From positions 55,346 to 119,345 of the forward strand of contig NZ_CAMTIA010000004.1 in assembly GCF_947072475.1 (NCBI RefSeq): 64,000 bases of DNA, given 5' to 3'. The stretch is from an uncultured Deefgea sp. GTDB taxonomy: Bacteria > Pseudomonadota > Gammaproteobacteria > Burkholderiales > Chitinibacteraceae. Below are positions 1-9,755 of the stretch, one piece after another. The stretch's first letter is position 1; the number at the start of each line of letters is the position of its first letter. The notes beneath the pieces are model-generated. The model saw nothing but the letters and a program-made list of their open reading frames with translations. It did no database searches and had not been told where the DNA came from. A program made the position numbers and the translations under genes.

Positions 1-1
1 A

Positions 2-907
2 GTGATGACGGCGCATGTCGTGTTTCCTGCCATCGAACCCGATACCACCTTGCCAGCGACTTTATCGCGCAAAGTACTCACAGGTTTGCTGCGCCAACAG
101 TTGGGCTTTGGCGGACTGATTATTACCGATTGCCTAGAAATGGATGCGATTGCCGCGCGCCCACTGGTCAGCGACTGCCCCGGCGCTGCCGGTACCGTAC
201 AAGGTGCAGTGCAAGCGATTGCGGCTGGGGCCGATATTGCTTTGATTTCGCATAGCTATTCACGCCAAGCAGCGGCCGTCGAGGCTTTACTTAAAGCCGT
301 AGAGACAGGGTATATCAATGTAGAGCAGATACAGCAAAGCCTAGATCGAATTACCCTACTTAAGCAATCCGCAGCAATGACGCAATGGCGTGATCTAGTG
401 CAGCCGCCAGCCCAGTTGCAAGCGCCCGCCGCGATGGCATTGGCGCAGCAAGTGCAAGAACAAGCGATTGAAATGCACGGTTTGCCGCTGGATCAACACG
501 CGGCGACTTTACTGGTTACGGTTGAATTAATGCAGCGCACCGAGATTGACGAAGTCGCTCTGGGCGCCTCGCGCAGCACGCGCGGGACTTTATTGCCCTC
601 GCTACAAGCAGCGGGCGTTGATGTCAGCGAAATGATTATTTCCCCGCAGGTGAACGATAGCGAATGGGCGCGAGTGATCGCGGCACAAGCGAGCGCAGCG
701 CAAGTGATTTTTCAAAGCTATAACGCCACTCGCTTTGCGCGGCAAAGTGAATTAGTCCGCCATATTGCGGCCGATAAATTACTGCTGATCGCCGGACGTA
801 ATCCGTATGACCTTGAACTCGCCCCGCAAGCCAAAACTCGCATCGCCGCTTGCAGCAATCGTCCCGCCGTATTGGCGCTAATTGCAAAAAAATTATTGGG
901 CGGCTAG
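2..907 (+). CDS. Glycoside hydrolase family 3 beta-N-acetylhexosaminidase, 5'-truncated by window edge
   Basis: About 300 residues of a GH3 glycosidase whose start lies before the window. The segment MTAHVVFPAI followed by a GLIITDCLEMDAIA stretch is the GH3 N-acetylhexosaminidase signature; the Asp in ITDCLEM sits where the family nucleophile lies (canonical SDDL). About 200 residues follow the barrel, so this looks like the two-domain type rather than the short NagZ of enterobacteria. Such enzymes remove non-reducing GlcNAc from chitooligosaccharides or muropeptides. The convergent chitobiase gene next door suggests a chitin or amino-sugar role. NagZ-like muropeptide recycling is the alternative; the missing N-terminus prevents a choice and hides any signal peptide. 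Confidence 0.85.
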   Translation: MMTAHVVFPAIEPDTTLPATLSRKVLTGLLRQQLGFGGLIITDCLEMDAIAARPLVSDCPGAAGTVQGAVQAIAAGADIALISHSYSRQAAAVEALLKAVETGYINVEQIQQSLDRITLLKQSAAMTQWRDLVQPPAQLQAPAAMALAQQVQEQAIEMHGLPLDQHAATLLVTVELMQRTEIDEVALGASRSTRGTLLPSLQAAGVDVSEMIISPQVNDSEWARVIAAQASAAQVIFQSYNATRFARQSELVRHIAADKLLLIAGRNPYDLELAPQAKTRIAACSNRPAVLALIAKKLLGG

Positions 908-992
908 CAATAAAACTACGGGAGTCAAAGTCGGGGGGAATAAACACAGTGCATGCCACCGGATAGCGAAGACTATTTTTACAGCACAAAAA

Positions 993-1014
993 AAAACGCC
1001 CTTGCGGGCGTTTT
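993..1014. terminator. Bidirectional intrinsic terminator
   Basis: The stem CGCCC/GGGCG with a TTGC loop is extended by flanking A and T runs, so it can work on both strands. It lies between the convergent GH3 and chitobiase genes. Confidence 0.85.
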
Positions 1015-1028
1015 GTTTTGCTGACTGT

Positions 1029-3662
1029 TTATTGCACTTTAGACGCTTGACCAAAACGTGGGTTTTTCTGGTCAGCGTTGCTGGTTCTCACCCAAACGCT
1101 GCCCGTAACCGCTGGTTTTTTATTGGCATCGTAAACTAGCCATTGCTTACCATCGTTTGAATACTGAATTTGCACATTGGGAATTTCAGTATTGGCATTT
1201 AACACGCCATTAATGATTTTCGCCCCGACTTTTGGCAAACGATATTGAATTTGATACGCATCGAGTTTTTCTAAACCACGCGCGCCAACGGCATTCACGA
1301 AATGATTGTAATCATTATCGAGTGCTTGTTTGTTCACATGCTTGCTTTCGTTTGAATAAACTGTGTTGGCTTTAAAGTTTTCCCAGCTTGGTTTATTCCA
1401 CGCGCGTTCGGCAATGGCAAAGATACGTGGATACATCATGTATTCAGCTTGCGCATCGGTTCTTTGCGTTTCTGACCATAAATGACCGGAAATCCCTTTA
1501 ATGCTTGGTGCGGTGGCGGGTGAAGTAATACTCATCGCCTTGCCATCGCGATCCACGCTGGTTTCAGCGTTTTGCGCTAAATTACCCGGAGCAAAAGAGA
1601 AAATCTTTTTCAATGGATTAGCCCGCGCTGCCCAGTAATAACCGCGCTCAGCAGGATCGATTTCATTGGGCATATCGAGGTATAAATAATCTGGATTGGA
1701 TAAAACAATATCAAATCCTTTTTGACTAAATTTAGAAACAACCTCAGTACCACCCCAGAATAAAGTATCCCAAACGTTAACAGTTGGTTTAACCGTCATT
1801 TCGCTGGCGCTCTTTAAATGCGACAAACCATCTTGCCAGCTTTGGAATGAATTAATTTTGTGTGGCACGAGCTCTTTATTAATCTCTTTACCAAACCAAG
1901 TGGTTAATTCATCAAATGAGCCTACAGTGCCGTTTTTAACCAAAGCTTGGCAAGCCGGTGATTTCTCATAAGGGAAATTTTGTGCTTTTTTATCAATAAT
2001 ACCTTGGTGCGGTTTCGCCTCTGCTGCGCCAGCATAACCACCGCCAAGCATAATGTTTTTCGCTTCATCGCCACCGTAATGCCAAGTGCTTAATTGCACA
2101 CCGGCTTCGGTATACATGGCATTAACTTCAGCAATCACTTTTTTAGCAAAGTCTTTGGATGAAGGCAGGCAAACATTCATAAAGCCTTTCTTGTCATAAA
2201 ACTGCACCGTGGTCACTTGCGAAGTGTCGCTTGGATCTAATAAACGATATTGCTCGGCGGCTTTTTTATTACCGGCTTTCATTAGATTATTGTAACGTGC
2301 TTCCATTGAAACGACGGCGGCGCGTGAGTGGCCTGGCATGTCGATTTCTGGAATGACTTCAATATTGCGCGCTTTGGCGTATTTTAAGATTTCAATAAAA
2401 TCTGCACGGGTATAAAAGCCATCAGATTTTTGTGGCTCAGTACCATGGCCCAATTGTGGCAATAATTGAGTTTGTTCATTGCTTGAATTTAAGCCACGCT
2501 GTGCGCCAACGCTGGTTAATTCATCTAAGCCATTGATTTGTAGACGCCAGCCTTCATCATCACTCAAATGCAAATGCAGTTTGTTTAATTTTAATTGGCT
2601 CATTTGGTCAATTAAATTCAATACATGCTGTTTGGATTTAAAGTTACGCGCAGTATCGAGCATCATGCCGCGATATTCGTAGCGTGGTGCATCATTGACC
2701 ACCATCTCAGAGAGATTGTCTTTCGATTGAATATCGATCAGCGATAGCAATGAATTAAAACCATTCATTGCGCCAGCAGCATCAAAACCATGAATCTGGG
2801 CGACGCCATCTTTAATGATTAAGGTGTAGCCGCCGTCTTTTTTAGCTTCAGCCAATTGGATTTGTTTTGGATCAATCGCAATATTGACTAGCAAAGCTTG
2901 GTCTTTATTTTTGGCGAGGAGCTTATATTTTTTAAGTGATTGGGCAAAAACGTCTTTGCTGTCGGCAGTAACCTGATTTAAGTACAAACCATTTTTGATT
3001 GAAACGCTATTGGCTTTAGTGATTTTTTGTTCAATCGGCGCTGGAATAATTCGGTCTTTAGCCGCAGCATCGATTTTAGCGGTGTAAACGTCATAGCGTT
3101 TTAGGCTATCTAAAATTAGATTTTCATCTGAGCTGGCGCGTTTACCTTGGGCGGTAGTCAGCGGAGTGGCAAATTGGGTAACGTCTTCAGTATCGGTGTT
3201 TTTGATGGTTTTAGTTTGGCCATTGGCGCTCACCATCCAGCGTGGGAAGGTATCAAAATCACTAACGTGCCAATATTCGCTGATTAAATTGATTTGGATG
3301 CTTTTACCAGCAGCAATACCGGTAAATTTATCCGTTGGTGTTAAACGGTTTAAATCACCGGTGATGTGTTCAATTTTAAATTGATCGCCAACCACGCTTA
3401 AAATTCTTCTTGGTGACGGAATAATAATTGAGAAATCTTTGTCGTTTAATGTTTTGCCAGTATTGCTCAATGTGATGGTAGAGCGGTAGCAAGTGGCCCA
3501 ATCCGCACCGAGTTGCTGACAGCTTTTGCCATCTTCGGCACCTTTAACTTCGACCTGCACTTGCAATTGTTTGGCTAGAGTTTCGGCACTTGGGCTCGCC
3601 ACGGATAGACCAGAAAATAAAGCACCGATGAGTACTGAAATGACTTTGACTTGAGGTTGCAT
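1029..3662 (-). CDS. chb: Chitobiase, GH20 beta-N-acetylhexosaminidase
   Basis: This 877-residue protein has the length and order of Serratia and Vibrio chitobiases. A signal peptide (about residues 1-23, hydrophobic core ending SVASPSA) leads into a CHB_HEX carbohydrate-binding N-domain with a paired-cysteine region (SCQQLGADWATCYR). A GH20b domain and a GH20 TIM barrel with LHLSDDEGWRL follow. The catalytic Asp-Glu pair lies in HYGGDEA, near residues 532-533. A C-terminal CHB_HEX_C sandwich ends the protein. It hydrolyses chitobiose and short chitooligosaccharides to GlcNAc, probably in the periplasm or outside the cell. An ATG start directly precedes the signal peptide. With the neighbouring GH3 gene it points to a chitin-degrading lifestyle. 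Confidence 0.95.
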   Translation of the reverse strand: MQPQVKVISVLIGALFSGLSVASPSAETLAKQLQVQVEVKGAEDGKSCQQLGADWATCYRSTITLSNTGKTLNDKDFSIIIPSPRRILSVVGDQFKIEHITGDLNRLTPTDKFTGIAAGKSIQINLISEYWHVSDFDTFPRWMVSANGQTKTIKNTDTEDVTQFATPLTTAQGKRASSDENLILDSLKRYDVYTAKIDAAAKDRIIPAPIEQKITKANSVSIKNGLYLNQVTADSKDVFAQSLKKYKLLAKNKDQALLVNIAIDPKQIQLAEAKKDGGYTLIIKDGVAQIHGFDAAGAMNGFNSLLSLIDIQSKDNLSEMVVNDAPRYEYRGMMLDTARNFKSKQHVLNLIDQMSQLKLNKLHLHLSDDEGWRLQINGLDELTSVGAQRGLNSSNEQTQLLPQLGHGTEPQKSDGFYTRADFIEILKYAKARNIEVIPEIDMPGHSRAAVVSMEARYNNLMKAGNKKAAEQYRLLDPSDTSQVTTVQFYDKKGFMNVCLPSSKDFAKKVIAEVNAMYTEAGVQLSTWHYGGDEAKNIMLGGGYAGAAEAKPHQGIIDKKAQNFPYEKSPACQALVKNGTVGSFDELTTWFGKEINKELVPHKINSFQSWQDGLSHLKSASEMTVKPTVNVWDTLFWGGTEVVSKFSQKGFDIVLSNPDYLYLDMPNEIDPAERGYYWAARANPLKKIFSFAPGNLAQNAETSVDRDGKAMSITSPATAPSIKGISGHLWSETQRTDAQAEYMMYPRIFAIAERAWNKPSWENFKANTVYSNESKHVNKQALDNDYNHFVNAVGARGLEKLDAYQIQYRLPKVGAKIINGVLNANTEIPNVQIQYSNDGKQWLVYDANKKPAVTGSVWVRTSNADQKNPRFGQASKVQ

Positions 3663-4385
3663 ATCGATTCCATTTAAAACTGGTTAATAAAATTCTGATG
3701 ATGTAATCAATAAACCAAGAACAACGAAAGTAATTATAATTTCATAGTAAGCCGTGATTTATTGATTTGAATTCATTGAATTTTTATTATTTTTATTTGT
3801 GAATCTCCATTGTAAGGTTGCTTTGGCGAAAATTAAAAGCCATCGCTCAATGGTGATATTTGCCTATTCAATGGGTGATTTTTACGATATGCGCGATGTA
3901 ATGCGTGGGAATTGCGTGAATTGTAATCAAAAGCAGATGCTTAACTGGACAAGCTTTGTTGTTTGTCAATAAGGGTTGCTTACCCCTAATTATTTGATAG
4001 TCTGTCTCGTTATAAAGCTGCAAATTGATATTTTTATATATTTTAAATATTTTAAATTATGTTGCATAAATGAAGTTAACTTGGAAAATATATCCATATG
4101 GAATAGCAAAAGAAGGAATTTAATTAAAGATGATTACTTCGCACGCTACAAATAGTTTGAATGCGCTTGACTCTACGGTCTTACAAATCAAATGCTTAGC
4201 TTAATGACATTCAAACTAAGTTTGGCAGGCCTTGTTAGTAGTGGACTTGTATGACCAAGGGAAGGATTAGTCGATCCACCCGTGGCGCACCGCTTGGTCG
4301 ATCTAATTCAGGGTTTGCGGTTGGAGTGTATTTTCTTGGCCTCGCCGATCGGGTTGATGCTGCGAGGCTCGCCGTTATTTTGAGC
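3663..4385. other. AT-rich intergenic region, chitobiase promoter side
   Basis: About 720 bases with no convincing gene. The part next to chb is AT-rich and contains a TATAAT-like block on the minus strand that could be its -10 element, but I see no clear -35. The part next to the chemoreceptor stop is GC-richer and has a weak stem (GCCTCG at 4339, CGAGGC at 4363) without a U-tract. The middle may be old degenerated sequence. I recognise nothing else. Confidence 0.5.
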
Positions 4386-6023
4386 TTAGAGTTTGAATTG
4401 TTGTACCGCTTGGCTGAGCCGGCTCGATAGGTTTTGCAAATCTTTGGCCGCATGGGCATTCGATTGCACGTCGAGCGCGCTGGCTTCGGCCATTTGCGCG
4501 ATTTGCTCGACACTGCGGGCAATCTCGGTGGTGGCGACGCTTTGCTCGCGAATTGCGCTGCTAATATTATCGACCACTTCGCGAACTTGCTCAGTGCCTT
4601 GGCGAATCTCATCAATCGCAACGCCGGCTTCATTGGCAAAGGCAACGCCGGTATTGGCTTGCACGACGCCATTTTCCATTTGGGTAATCGCTTCGCGGGT
4701 GCCGTTTTGAATTTGGCCGACCATTTTGGCGATTTCCACGGTGGACTGGCTGGTGCGCTCGGCTAATTTACGTACTTCATCGGCCACCACAGCAAAACCA
4801 CGCCCTTGCTCGCCGGCGCGCGCCGCTTCAATTGCCGCATTGAGCGCCAATAAATTAGTCTGATCGGCAATGTCTTTAATGGTGCTGACAATCGATGAGA
4901 TTTCTTGCGATTGTCGGCCGAGCTCTTCGATTTTGCTCGATGAGTCTTTAACCAAATTGGCGATTTTATGCACTTCACTAGTGGCGCTATGGATCACTTG
5001 TGCGCCGCGTGTTGATTGCTGGCCCGCTTTGCGCGCCAGCTCGCTGGCTTCGTCGGTATTGGCGGTGACATGGTCGATCGACACGGACATTTCTTCCACC
5101 GCCGCCGCCATTGACGCCGCTGATTCGCTTTGTTGTTGGGCGCGCAGCGCCACGTCGTTGGAATTTTGCCCTAAATGGTTGGCGGCACTGTCGATTTGCG
5201 CGGCGCTAGCGTGCACTTCACCAATCACGCTGCGTAGGGCTTGCTGCATATCGCGCATTGCGGCGATTAAGCTGGTTTGATCCCGAGGGTCGCATTGAAT
5301 TGTTTGTTGTAATTGCCCTTGTGCCACATTGCGCGCCAAATCCACCGCCACTTGTGGCTCGCCACCGAGTAAGCGAAATAAATAGCCCCCCAGCGCCCAT
5401 AAAACATAACAAATCAACATCAAGCTAATGAAGCTGATGGGCAATAAGATTTGGAGCACCGAGATAAAATGTTGGTTGATGTCATCGAGATAGATCCCGG
5501 TACCAATCACCCAACCCCAAGGCTGAAAACCGGTGACGTAGGAGATTTTATCCACCGGCGCGTCGCTACCGGCTTTGGGCCATTGGTACTCAACAAAACC
5601 CGCGCCTTGGCTGCGAACCAGATTGGCCATTTCAACAAACAGCGCTTTGCCATTGGGATCTTTGCTATTGCTGAGGTTTTTGCCATCGAGCTCGGGTTTG
5701 AGCGGATGCATCAGCATGGTGGGGGTGGTGTCGTTGATCCAGAAATATTCTTTGCCATCGTAGCGAATCGCCTTCACCGCTAGCAATGCCGCCGCTTGGG
5801 CGCTGGCTTGATCCATTTTGCCTTGGCGGCTGAGCGTCTCATAATGCGCCACAATCGATTGCGCTGATTCGGCTAAATTGCGGATTTTGTCTTTACGATC
5901 GTCGAGCATTTCACCGCGTAATTGCAGCAGCATCACGCAGACCAGCAAGATAAACGTCATGACGGTGATCGCTGCGGCAAAGAGTAAGCGCGCGCGGAGT
6001 GAGAAAGGCGTAGCTTGAGCCAT
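4386..6023 (-). CDS. Methyl-accepting chemotaxis protein with single Cache sensor
   Basis: This 545-residue transmembrane chemoreceptor has a first membrane helix (about residues 10-32). A periplasmic sCache-type domain follows (about 40-190), containing [15 protein letters not shown] and the [13 protein letters not shown] end motif typical of small-ligand Cache_2 sensors. A second membrane helix, a HAMP region and a long cytoplasmic coiled coil complete it. The signalling tip contains [20 protein letters not shown], the contact region for CheA and CheW. It steers the flagellar motor whose genes lie further along. The ligand is unknown; this Cache subtype often binds carboxylates or amino acids, which is inference here. 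There is no CheB/CheR-tethering pentapeptide at the C-terminus. Confidence 0.95.
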   Translation of the reverse strand: MAQATPFSLRARLLFAAAITVMTFILLVCVMLLQLRGEMLDDRKDKIRNLAESAQSIVAHYETLSRQGKMDQASAQAAALLAVKAIRYDGKEYFWINDTTPTMLMHPLKPELDGKNLSNSKDPNGKALFVEMANLVRSQGAGFVEYQWPKAGSDAPVDKISYVTGFQPWGWVIGTGIYLDDINQHFISVLQILLPISFISLMLICYVLWALGGYLFRLLGGEPQVAVDLARNVAQGQLQQTIQCDPRDQTSLIAAMRDMQQALRSVIGEVHASAAQIDSAANHLGQNSNDVALRAQQQSESAASMAAAVEEMSVSIDHVTANTDEASELARKAGQQSTRGAQVIHSATSEVHKIANLVKDSSSKIEELGRQSQEISSIVSTIKDIADQTNLLALNAAIEAARAGEQGRGFAVVADEVRKLAERTSQSTVEIAKMVGQIQNGTREAITQMENGVVQANTGVAFANEAGVAIDEIRQGTEQVREVVDNISSAIREQSVATTEIARSVEQIAQMAEASALDVQSNAHAAKDLQNLSSRLSQAVQQFKL

Positions 6024-6227
6024 GATGTATCCCCTGTAACAATATTATTGTTTTCTGATGTTTTGGCTATTGTGCGGATATGCGCTTGAGCTTGCAATTT
6101 CTTACTGATTACTGTTGCATGATGCGGGAAAGTACGGGGGCTAGGTGTAATTGATGGTGGGTCTTGCGCGCTAGCCAATGACGATGCAGATGATGGGTTT
6201 ATTGCGTTGCTTATTAAAATATAAGCA

Positions 6228-6276
6228 GGGTATTTATTTGTAAGACAATATTTAATTGGCTTGCCAAGCAATACCT
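6228..6276. repeat. 49-nt palindromic intergenic element (copy 1)
   Basis: The left end reads AGCAGGGTAT and the right end ATACCTGCT, so the terminal inverted repeat extends a few bases past the 49-nt core. The interior (ATTTAATTGGCTTGCCAAGC) matches the reverse-complement orientation of other copies in its AAGC and AAT blocks. It lies upstream of the chemoreceptor gene. Confidence 0.6.
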
Positions 6277-6337
6277 GCTGTTAAATATCGTTGTTCAGAT
6301 CGCGCGTGGATTAAACCAGTGCTGCGCTGCCGGATTC

Positions 6338-6359
6338 CCTTCTCCTGGATGGGAGAAGG
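6338..6359. repeat. Hairpin downstream of degV
   Basis: A perfect 8-bp stem CCTTCTCC/GGAGAAGG with a TGGATG loop, followed by GTGAGG. It resembles the degenerate 'CTTCTCCC...GGGAGAAGG' hairpin repeats common between proteobacterial genes. It has no U-tract, so it is more likely a dispersed repeat than an intrinsic terminator. Confidence 0.4.
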
Positions 6360-6412
6360 TGAGGCTGGGAGAGACGACGGCGTGTATTTTCATGCTAATC
6401 CCCCGATGCGGG

Positions 6413-7357
6413 CTAATTGAGCATGGCTTCGGTTTCGGCTGCAAAGGCGATGGCCAGACCACCGGCGCCGATGTTCACGCCAGCGGTGGTGCTCATTTCG
6501 CACAGCAATAATTGCACTTTGGCGTGCGCACAGGCGCGTTGTAATTGTTGATATGCTGGCATATCGCTGATGATGTGCGGATCTCCGCCGTAACTGACGC
6601 AAATGGTTTGGGCGACTAAGCCTTGCTCGATTTGGTTTTCGGCCATGGCGAATAGTTTTTCGACGCCGGTGTGAAAACCATGAATGCGTGCCACAGGGCT
6701 AGTTTCGCCACGATAACCTCGAATAACCGGTTTGATATCGAGTGCGCTACCAAAGGCATACGATAAAAAGCCAACGCTTTTATCGCCTTTGCGACGCGCT
6801 TGATGGCGCAGTTGCCCTAGATCGGCCGGCATTAAAAAGCTTTGTACACTTTGGCTGAGCCGATTGATGTGGTGGGTGATGGTCGAGCGGCTGGCTTGTT
6901 CGCTGATTAAGCGCGCAGTTTCGGCGACGATCAGCCCTTGGCCGCAAAAGATATTGGCGCTATCAAACACACGCACGGCAAACGGTTTGCTCAGATTGGC
7001 CGCTTCGCGGATCGGTCGGTATTCGGTCAGGATGCGCCGAGCGGCTTGGTTGCAGTGATTAAAAATCTGGCTACGCGATTGCATGACAGTCAGGCAAAAC
7101 ACCGAGTCAAATTCCAAGATTAGCCGGGTCATGAATAATTCACGAATTTGCTCGACTGAGAAGGGCTTGGATTCAAAATCCGAGGTGCCGGCTGCAGCTT
7201 GGCGGCGATAAAAACTGCGGGTGGCGACGGGGTCGCGGTGGTCAATAAACTGGCCATCGCTGCCTTGAATGGTGATCGGCAAGATGACGATTTGATGTTG
7301 ATCTAAAAATTCGCGCGGTAAATCGCAGCAAGAGTCTGTGACTAAGCCTACTCGCAT
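6413..7357 (-). CDS. DegV family fatty-acid-binding protein
   Basis: This 314-residue protein starts MRVGLVTDSCCDLP, the DegV N-terminal motif in which T/D/S contact a bound fatty-acid carboxylate. It continues with an ILPITI strand and the usual two-domain fold. In Firmicutes DegV/FakB proteins present fatty acids to the FakA kinase; no FakA gene is nearby, so the role here is open. I chose the ATG preceded by GGAGA at 5-nt spacing over a TTG four codons upstream. The C-terminal half contains the GAGGLAIAF stretch near the end. It is a single gene with no operon partner in view. Confidence 0.85.
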   Translation of the reverse strand: MRVGLVTDSCCDLPREFLDQHQIVILPITIQGSDGQFIDHRDPVATRSFYRRQAAAGTSDFESKPFSVEQIRELFMTRLILEFDSVFCLTVMQSRSQIFNHCNQAARRILTEYRPIREAANLSKPFAVRVFDSANIFCGQGLIVAETARLISEQASRSTITHHINRLSQSVQSFLMPADLGQLRHQARRKGDKSVGFLSYAFGSALDIKPVIRGYRGETSPVARIHGFHTGVEKLFAMAENQIEQGLVAQTICVSYGGDPHIISDMPAYQQLQRACAHAKVQLLLCEMSTTAGVNIGAGGLAIAFAAETEAMLN

Positions 7358-7684
7358 GGTGTTCTCCAAGAGGGGGTTTCACCGTCTAATGCGGTGTTGT
7401 GCTGGGTAAAACGTGCTGTGTGGGTGTGCTGAAGCTGACATATTAGAAAATGCCAATGTAATTTAGCATTCATTTTTAACGGTGATGAATAGGGATAACC
7501 CCGATTTAATAATAATTAAGTCAGGTTGTAGTAATTTACCACGGGAAAATCGGGTGACAACTGCGGTCTGCGTGAAATGGCTTACAGTGAGCGGGTGAAG
7601 CGATTTTATTTAATTGAGGGGTATTGCGCTGCAGCCTATGGCTGTCAATGCTGAGCGGCAAATACGTCGCGGTCATGGTTTTTT
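7358..7684. other. Intergenic region between degV and AraC remnant
   Basis: About 330 bases with no supported gene. It carries the degV ribosome-binding site and presumably its promoter. I see no clear hairpin, repeat or conserved motif. Confidence 0.5.
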
Positions 7685-8000
7685 TTATATGCAATCGCTT
7701 GCATGATTGCGCCATTGGCGCCGGTAGCGTTCGGGCGATAGGCCGGTGTGTTGGCGAAACATCGCAATAAACGCCGAAGGATGGCTGTAGCCTAATTGCC
7801 ACGCAATATCTTGAATCGCATGGTGTTCTTTGAGCGCCGCTTGCGCGCGTAACAGCCGTAGGCGATTACGCCACTGAATAAAGCTCAGCCCGAGCTCGCG
7901 TTGAAATTGCCGAGCCAGTGTAGGCATCGACGGTTTCGTGGCGCAGCTGCAATAGTTTGGGGGCGTCAAGCGCTAGATCGCTAGGGTTATACTGCGGCGA
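7685..8000 (-). pseudogene. AraC-family regulator, truncated and probably dead
   Basis: The last ~75 residues are a clear AraC C-terminus: LARQFQRELGLSFIQWRNRLRLLRAQ followed by the second helix-turn-helix, IAWQLGYSHPSAFIAMFRQHTGLSPERYRR. Upstream the similarity breaks off inside the first helix-turn-helix. The preceding bases read better in another frame (SDLALDAPKLLQL), suggesting a small deletion or frameshift. There are only about 150 bases before the divergent transporter gene, so the ~170-residue N-terminal cupin domain is gone. Regulators of this type often sit divergently from an EamA exporter, so the intact ancestor probably controlled the next gene. A short expressed DNA-binding fragment cannot be excluded. 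Confidence 0.65.
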
Positions 8001-8157
8001 AGGCGGTGGATCTGGCGGCATAAATGGTCCGAAATGCACGATACGTTTGTCGGGTTTGCATTATAGCCATTGAATCGGACGGGGTTACACTGCGTGCTCA
8101 ATGCCACGCGGGTGAATCGGCGCTGCTGTGGCGTATTGTGGTTTGCATGAGGTGAGG

Positions 8158-9030
8158 ATGAACTGGATTTTTCCATTGGTGGCGGTGGCGATTTGGGCGG
8201 GTAATACCGTGGTCTCTAAAGCTGCAGCAGGGGTGATTGATCCGGCGGCGATTTCGTTTTATCGCTGGTTGATCGCTGGGTTGATTTTAACGCCGATCAT
8301 GGCACCCAAACTTTGGCAGCAACGGCAGGCGATCTGGCCCTATTGGCCCAAGTTTGCAGTATTAGCTTTGCTCGGCATGGTGTTGTATCAATGCTTGGCG
8401 TATTTTGCGGCGCACAGTACCTCCGCGACCAATATGGGGGTGATTTGTGCTTTGATCCCCTTATTGGGCTTGTTGCTCAATTGGGCGTTTTTTCGCTTTA
8501 GGCCCAATGGCAGGGCGATGATCGGCGTGGGTTTATCCTTGCTTGGTGTTTTATATTTGCTCGGTCAAGGCCAGCCCAGTCGTTTATTGGCCGGAGGGAT
8601 TAATCGTGGTGATGGCTTGATGTTGATCGGTGCGCTGGCGTATGCGCTATATGGCATTTTATTAAAACGCTGGGCTTTGCCATTTTCGCCGTGGTTGAAT
8701 TTGTATTTGCAGATTTTGTTTGGCGTGCTGTTTTTGATTCCAGTGGCGCTGAGCGCGCAGAGCTTGGCGATTGCGCCGGCGGCGATCAGCATGGTGTTAT
8801 TTGCTGGGATTGCCTCGTCGATTGTGGCGGCGTATTGCTGGATGCAGGGCATTGGGCGAATGGGCAGCGAAAAAACGGCGATATTTATGAATCTACTGCC
8901 CTTGTTGACTGTTTTGATTGCGGTGTTGGTCTTGGGCGAAACCTTGCATGTTTATCATTATCTGGGTGGCGGATTGATTTTATTCGGGGTGTTTTTAGTG
9001 CAATTTCGTCAACCCATCAGGGCAAGTTAA
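8158..9030 (+). CDS. EamA/DMT family transporter
   Basis: This 290-residue, very hydrophobic protein has two EamA repeats of about five helices each (ten membrane segments in all). The opening WIFPLVAVAIWAGNTVVSKAA and the second-repeat YALYGILLKRW and GETLHVYHYLGGGLILFGVFL are typical of RhaT/YdcZ-like drug/metabolite exporters. The ATG is supported by GAGG at 5-nt spacing; a GTG ten codons upstream has no ribosome-binding site. The substrate cannot be predicted. The decayed AraC gene lies divergently upstream, so its original control is probably lost. Confidence 0.9.
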   Translation: MNWIFPLVAVAIWAGNTVVSKAAAGVIDPAAISFYRWLIAGLILTPIMAPKLWQQRQAIWPYWPKFAVLALLGMVLYQCLAYFAAHSTSATNMGVICALIPLLGLLLNWAFFRFRPNGRAMIGVGLSLLGVLYLLGQGQPSRLLAGGINRGDGLMLIGALAYALYGILLKRWALPFSPWLNLYLQILFGVLFLIPVALSAQSLAIAPAAISMVLFAGIASSIVAAYCWMQGIGRMGSEKTAIFMNLLPLLTVLIAVLVLGETLHVYHYLGGGLILFGVFLVQFRQPIRAS

Positions 9031-9184
9031 AATAATTACTTTTGCTGACGTTATTCTGTGATTTTTTATCAAGCAAAGACGGTGGTTTTGTAGGAAAGTA
9101 CTGCGAAATTTTATCAACACGCGTTATATAATGCGGTGCAGCGCATGGGCGCGAGTAGTCTGAGATTGAATACAAAGGAATGAC

Positions 9185-9565
9185 GTGTTGCGAAAATTAT
9201 TAGCGGCGATGGTTTCAATGGTAATGGCGACAGTGGTATGGGCTGAAGATGCGCCTTTGCCGTTTGATAATCCTGCGGCTGCAGTGCCGATTGTGCGTAA
9301 AGCGCCGGTCAAAAAAGAAGTCTCGACGCCCGCCAAGGTTAGCCAGCAAACAGCGAGCCCAACACGCTATAGCAAAAAGCCATCCAGTCGCAATAAAGCG
9401 GTGAAAAAATCAACGCGTTCGTCTGCCAAGTCAGCTCAAGTTAAATCGAGTAAGAAATCTGCGCTTAAAAGCAGTAAAACCAGTCAGCGTAAAGCCACAT
9501 CATCTAAAGCCAAAAAGACCAGCGCTAAAGCCAAACCAACTCGCAGTAAAACCAAGAAAAAATAA
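9185..9565 (+). CDS. Secreted lysine/serine/threonine-rich basic protein
   Basis: A 126-residue protein I do not recognise. It begins with a good Sec signal peptide (LRKLLAAMVSMVMATVVWA, cleavage after the Ala before EDA). A short acidic/proline linker (EDAPLPFDNPAAAVPIV) follows, then about 85 residues almost entirely Lys, Ser, Thr, Ala and Arg, with repeated SKK, KSS and KAK units, like a histone H1 tail. Start codons are GTG or the adjacent TTG, with AAAGGA upstream. A TATAAT at 9127 gives a possible -10. The tail could bind polyanions such as LPS, DNA or teichoic-like glycans in the envelope; that is inference. The low-complexity tail makes homology searches unreliable. Confidence 0.75.
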   Translation: MLRKLLAAMVSMVMATVVWAEDAPLPFDNPAAAVPIVRKAPVKKEVSTPAKVSQQTASPTRYSKKPSSRNKAVKKSTRSSAKSAQVKSSKKSALKSSKTSQRKATSSKAKKTSAKAKPTRSKTKKK

Positions 9566-9698
9566 ACCGTAGTTAAATTCAGTGCTCGGCGTGAATACGC
9601 CGAGGCTGGCGTATTTGCGATGTTTGCTGAGCACGATGTGGCTGATGGTTGCACATCGCGATGGCTTGGTGGAATCGCAATACTGCTAGATCATTGGC

Positions 9699-9752
9699 GC
9701 GTTCCAGCGTTCCAGCGTTCCAGCGTTACAGCGTTACAGCGTTACAGCGTTG
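9699..9752. repeat. 8-bp tandem repeat, six copies plus a partial
   Basis: Three copies of GCGTTCCA are followed by three of GCGTTACA and a final GCGTTG. The array ends three bases from the stop codon of the minus-strand LysR gene. The change of a single base between the two blocks shows later expansion from a substituted unit. Confidence 0.95.
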
Positions 9753-9755
9753 CGG

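Noticed and set aside
4235..4385. Possible short gene downstream of the chemoreceptor on the minus strand
   Set aside because: The frame continues into the chemoreceptor gene in a different frame and has no recognisable composition or ribosome-binding site.
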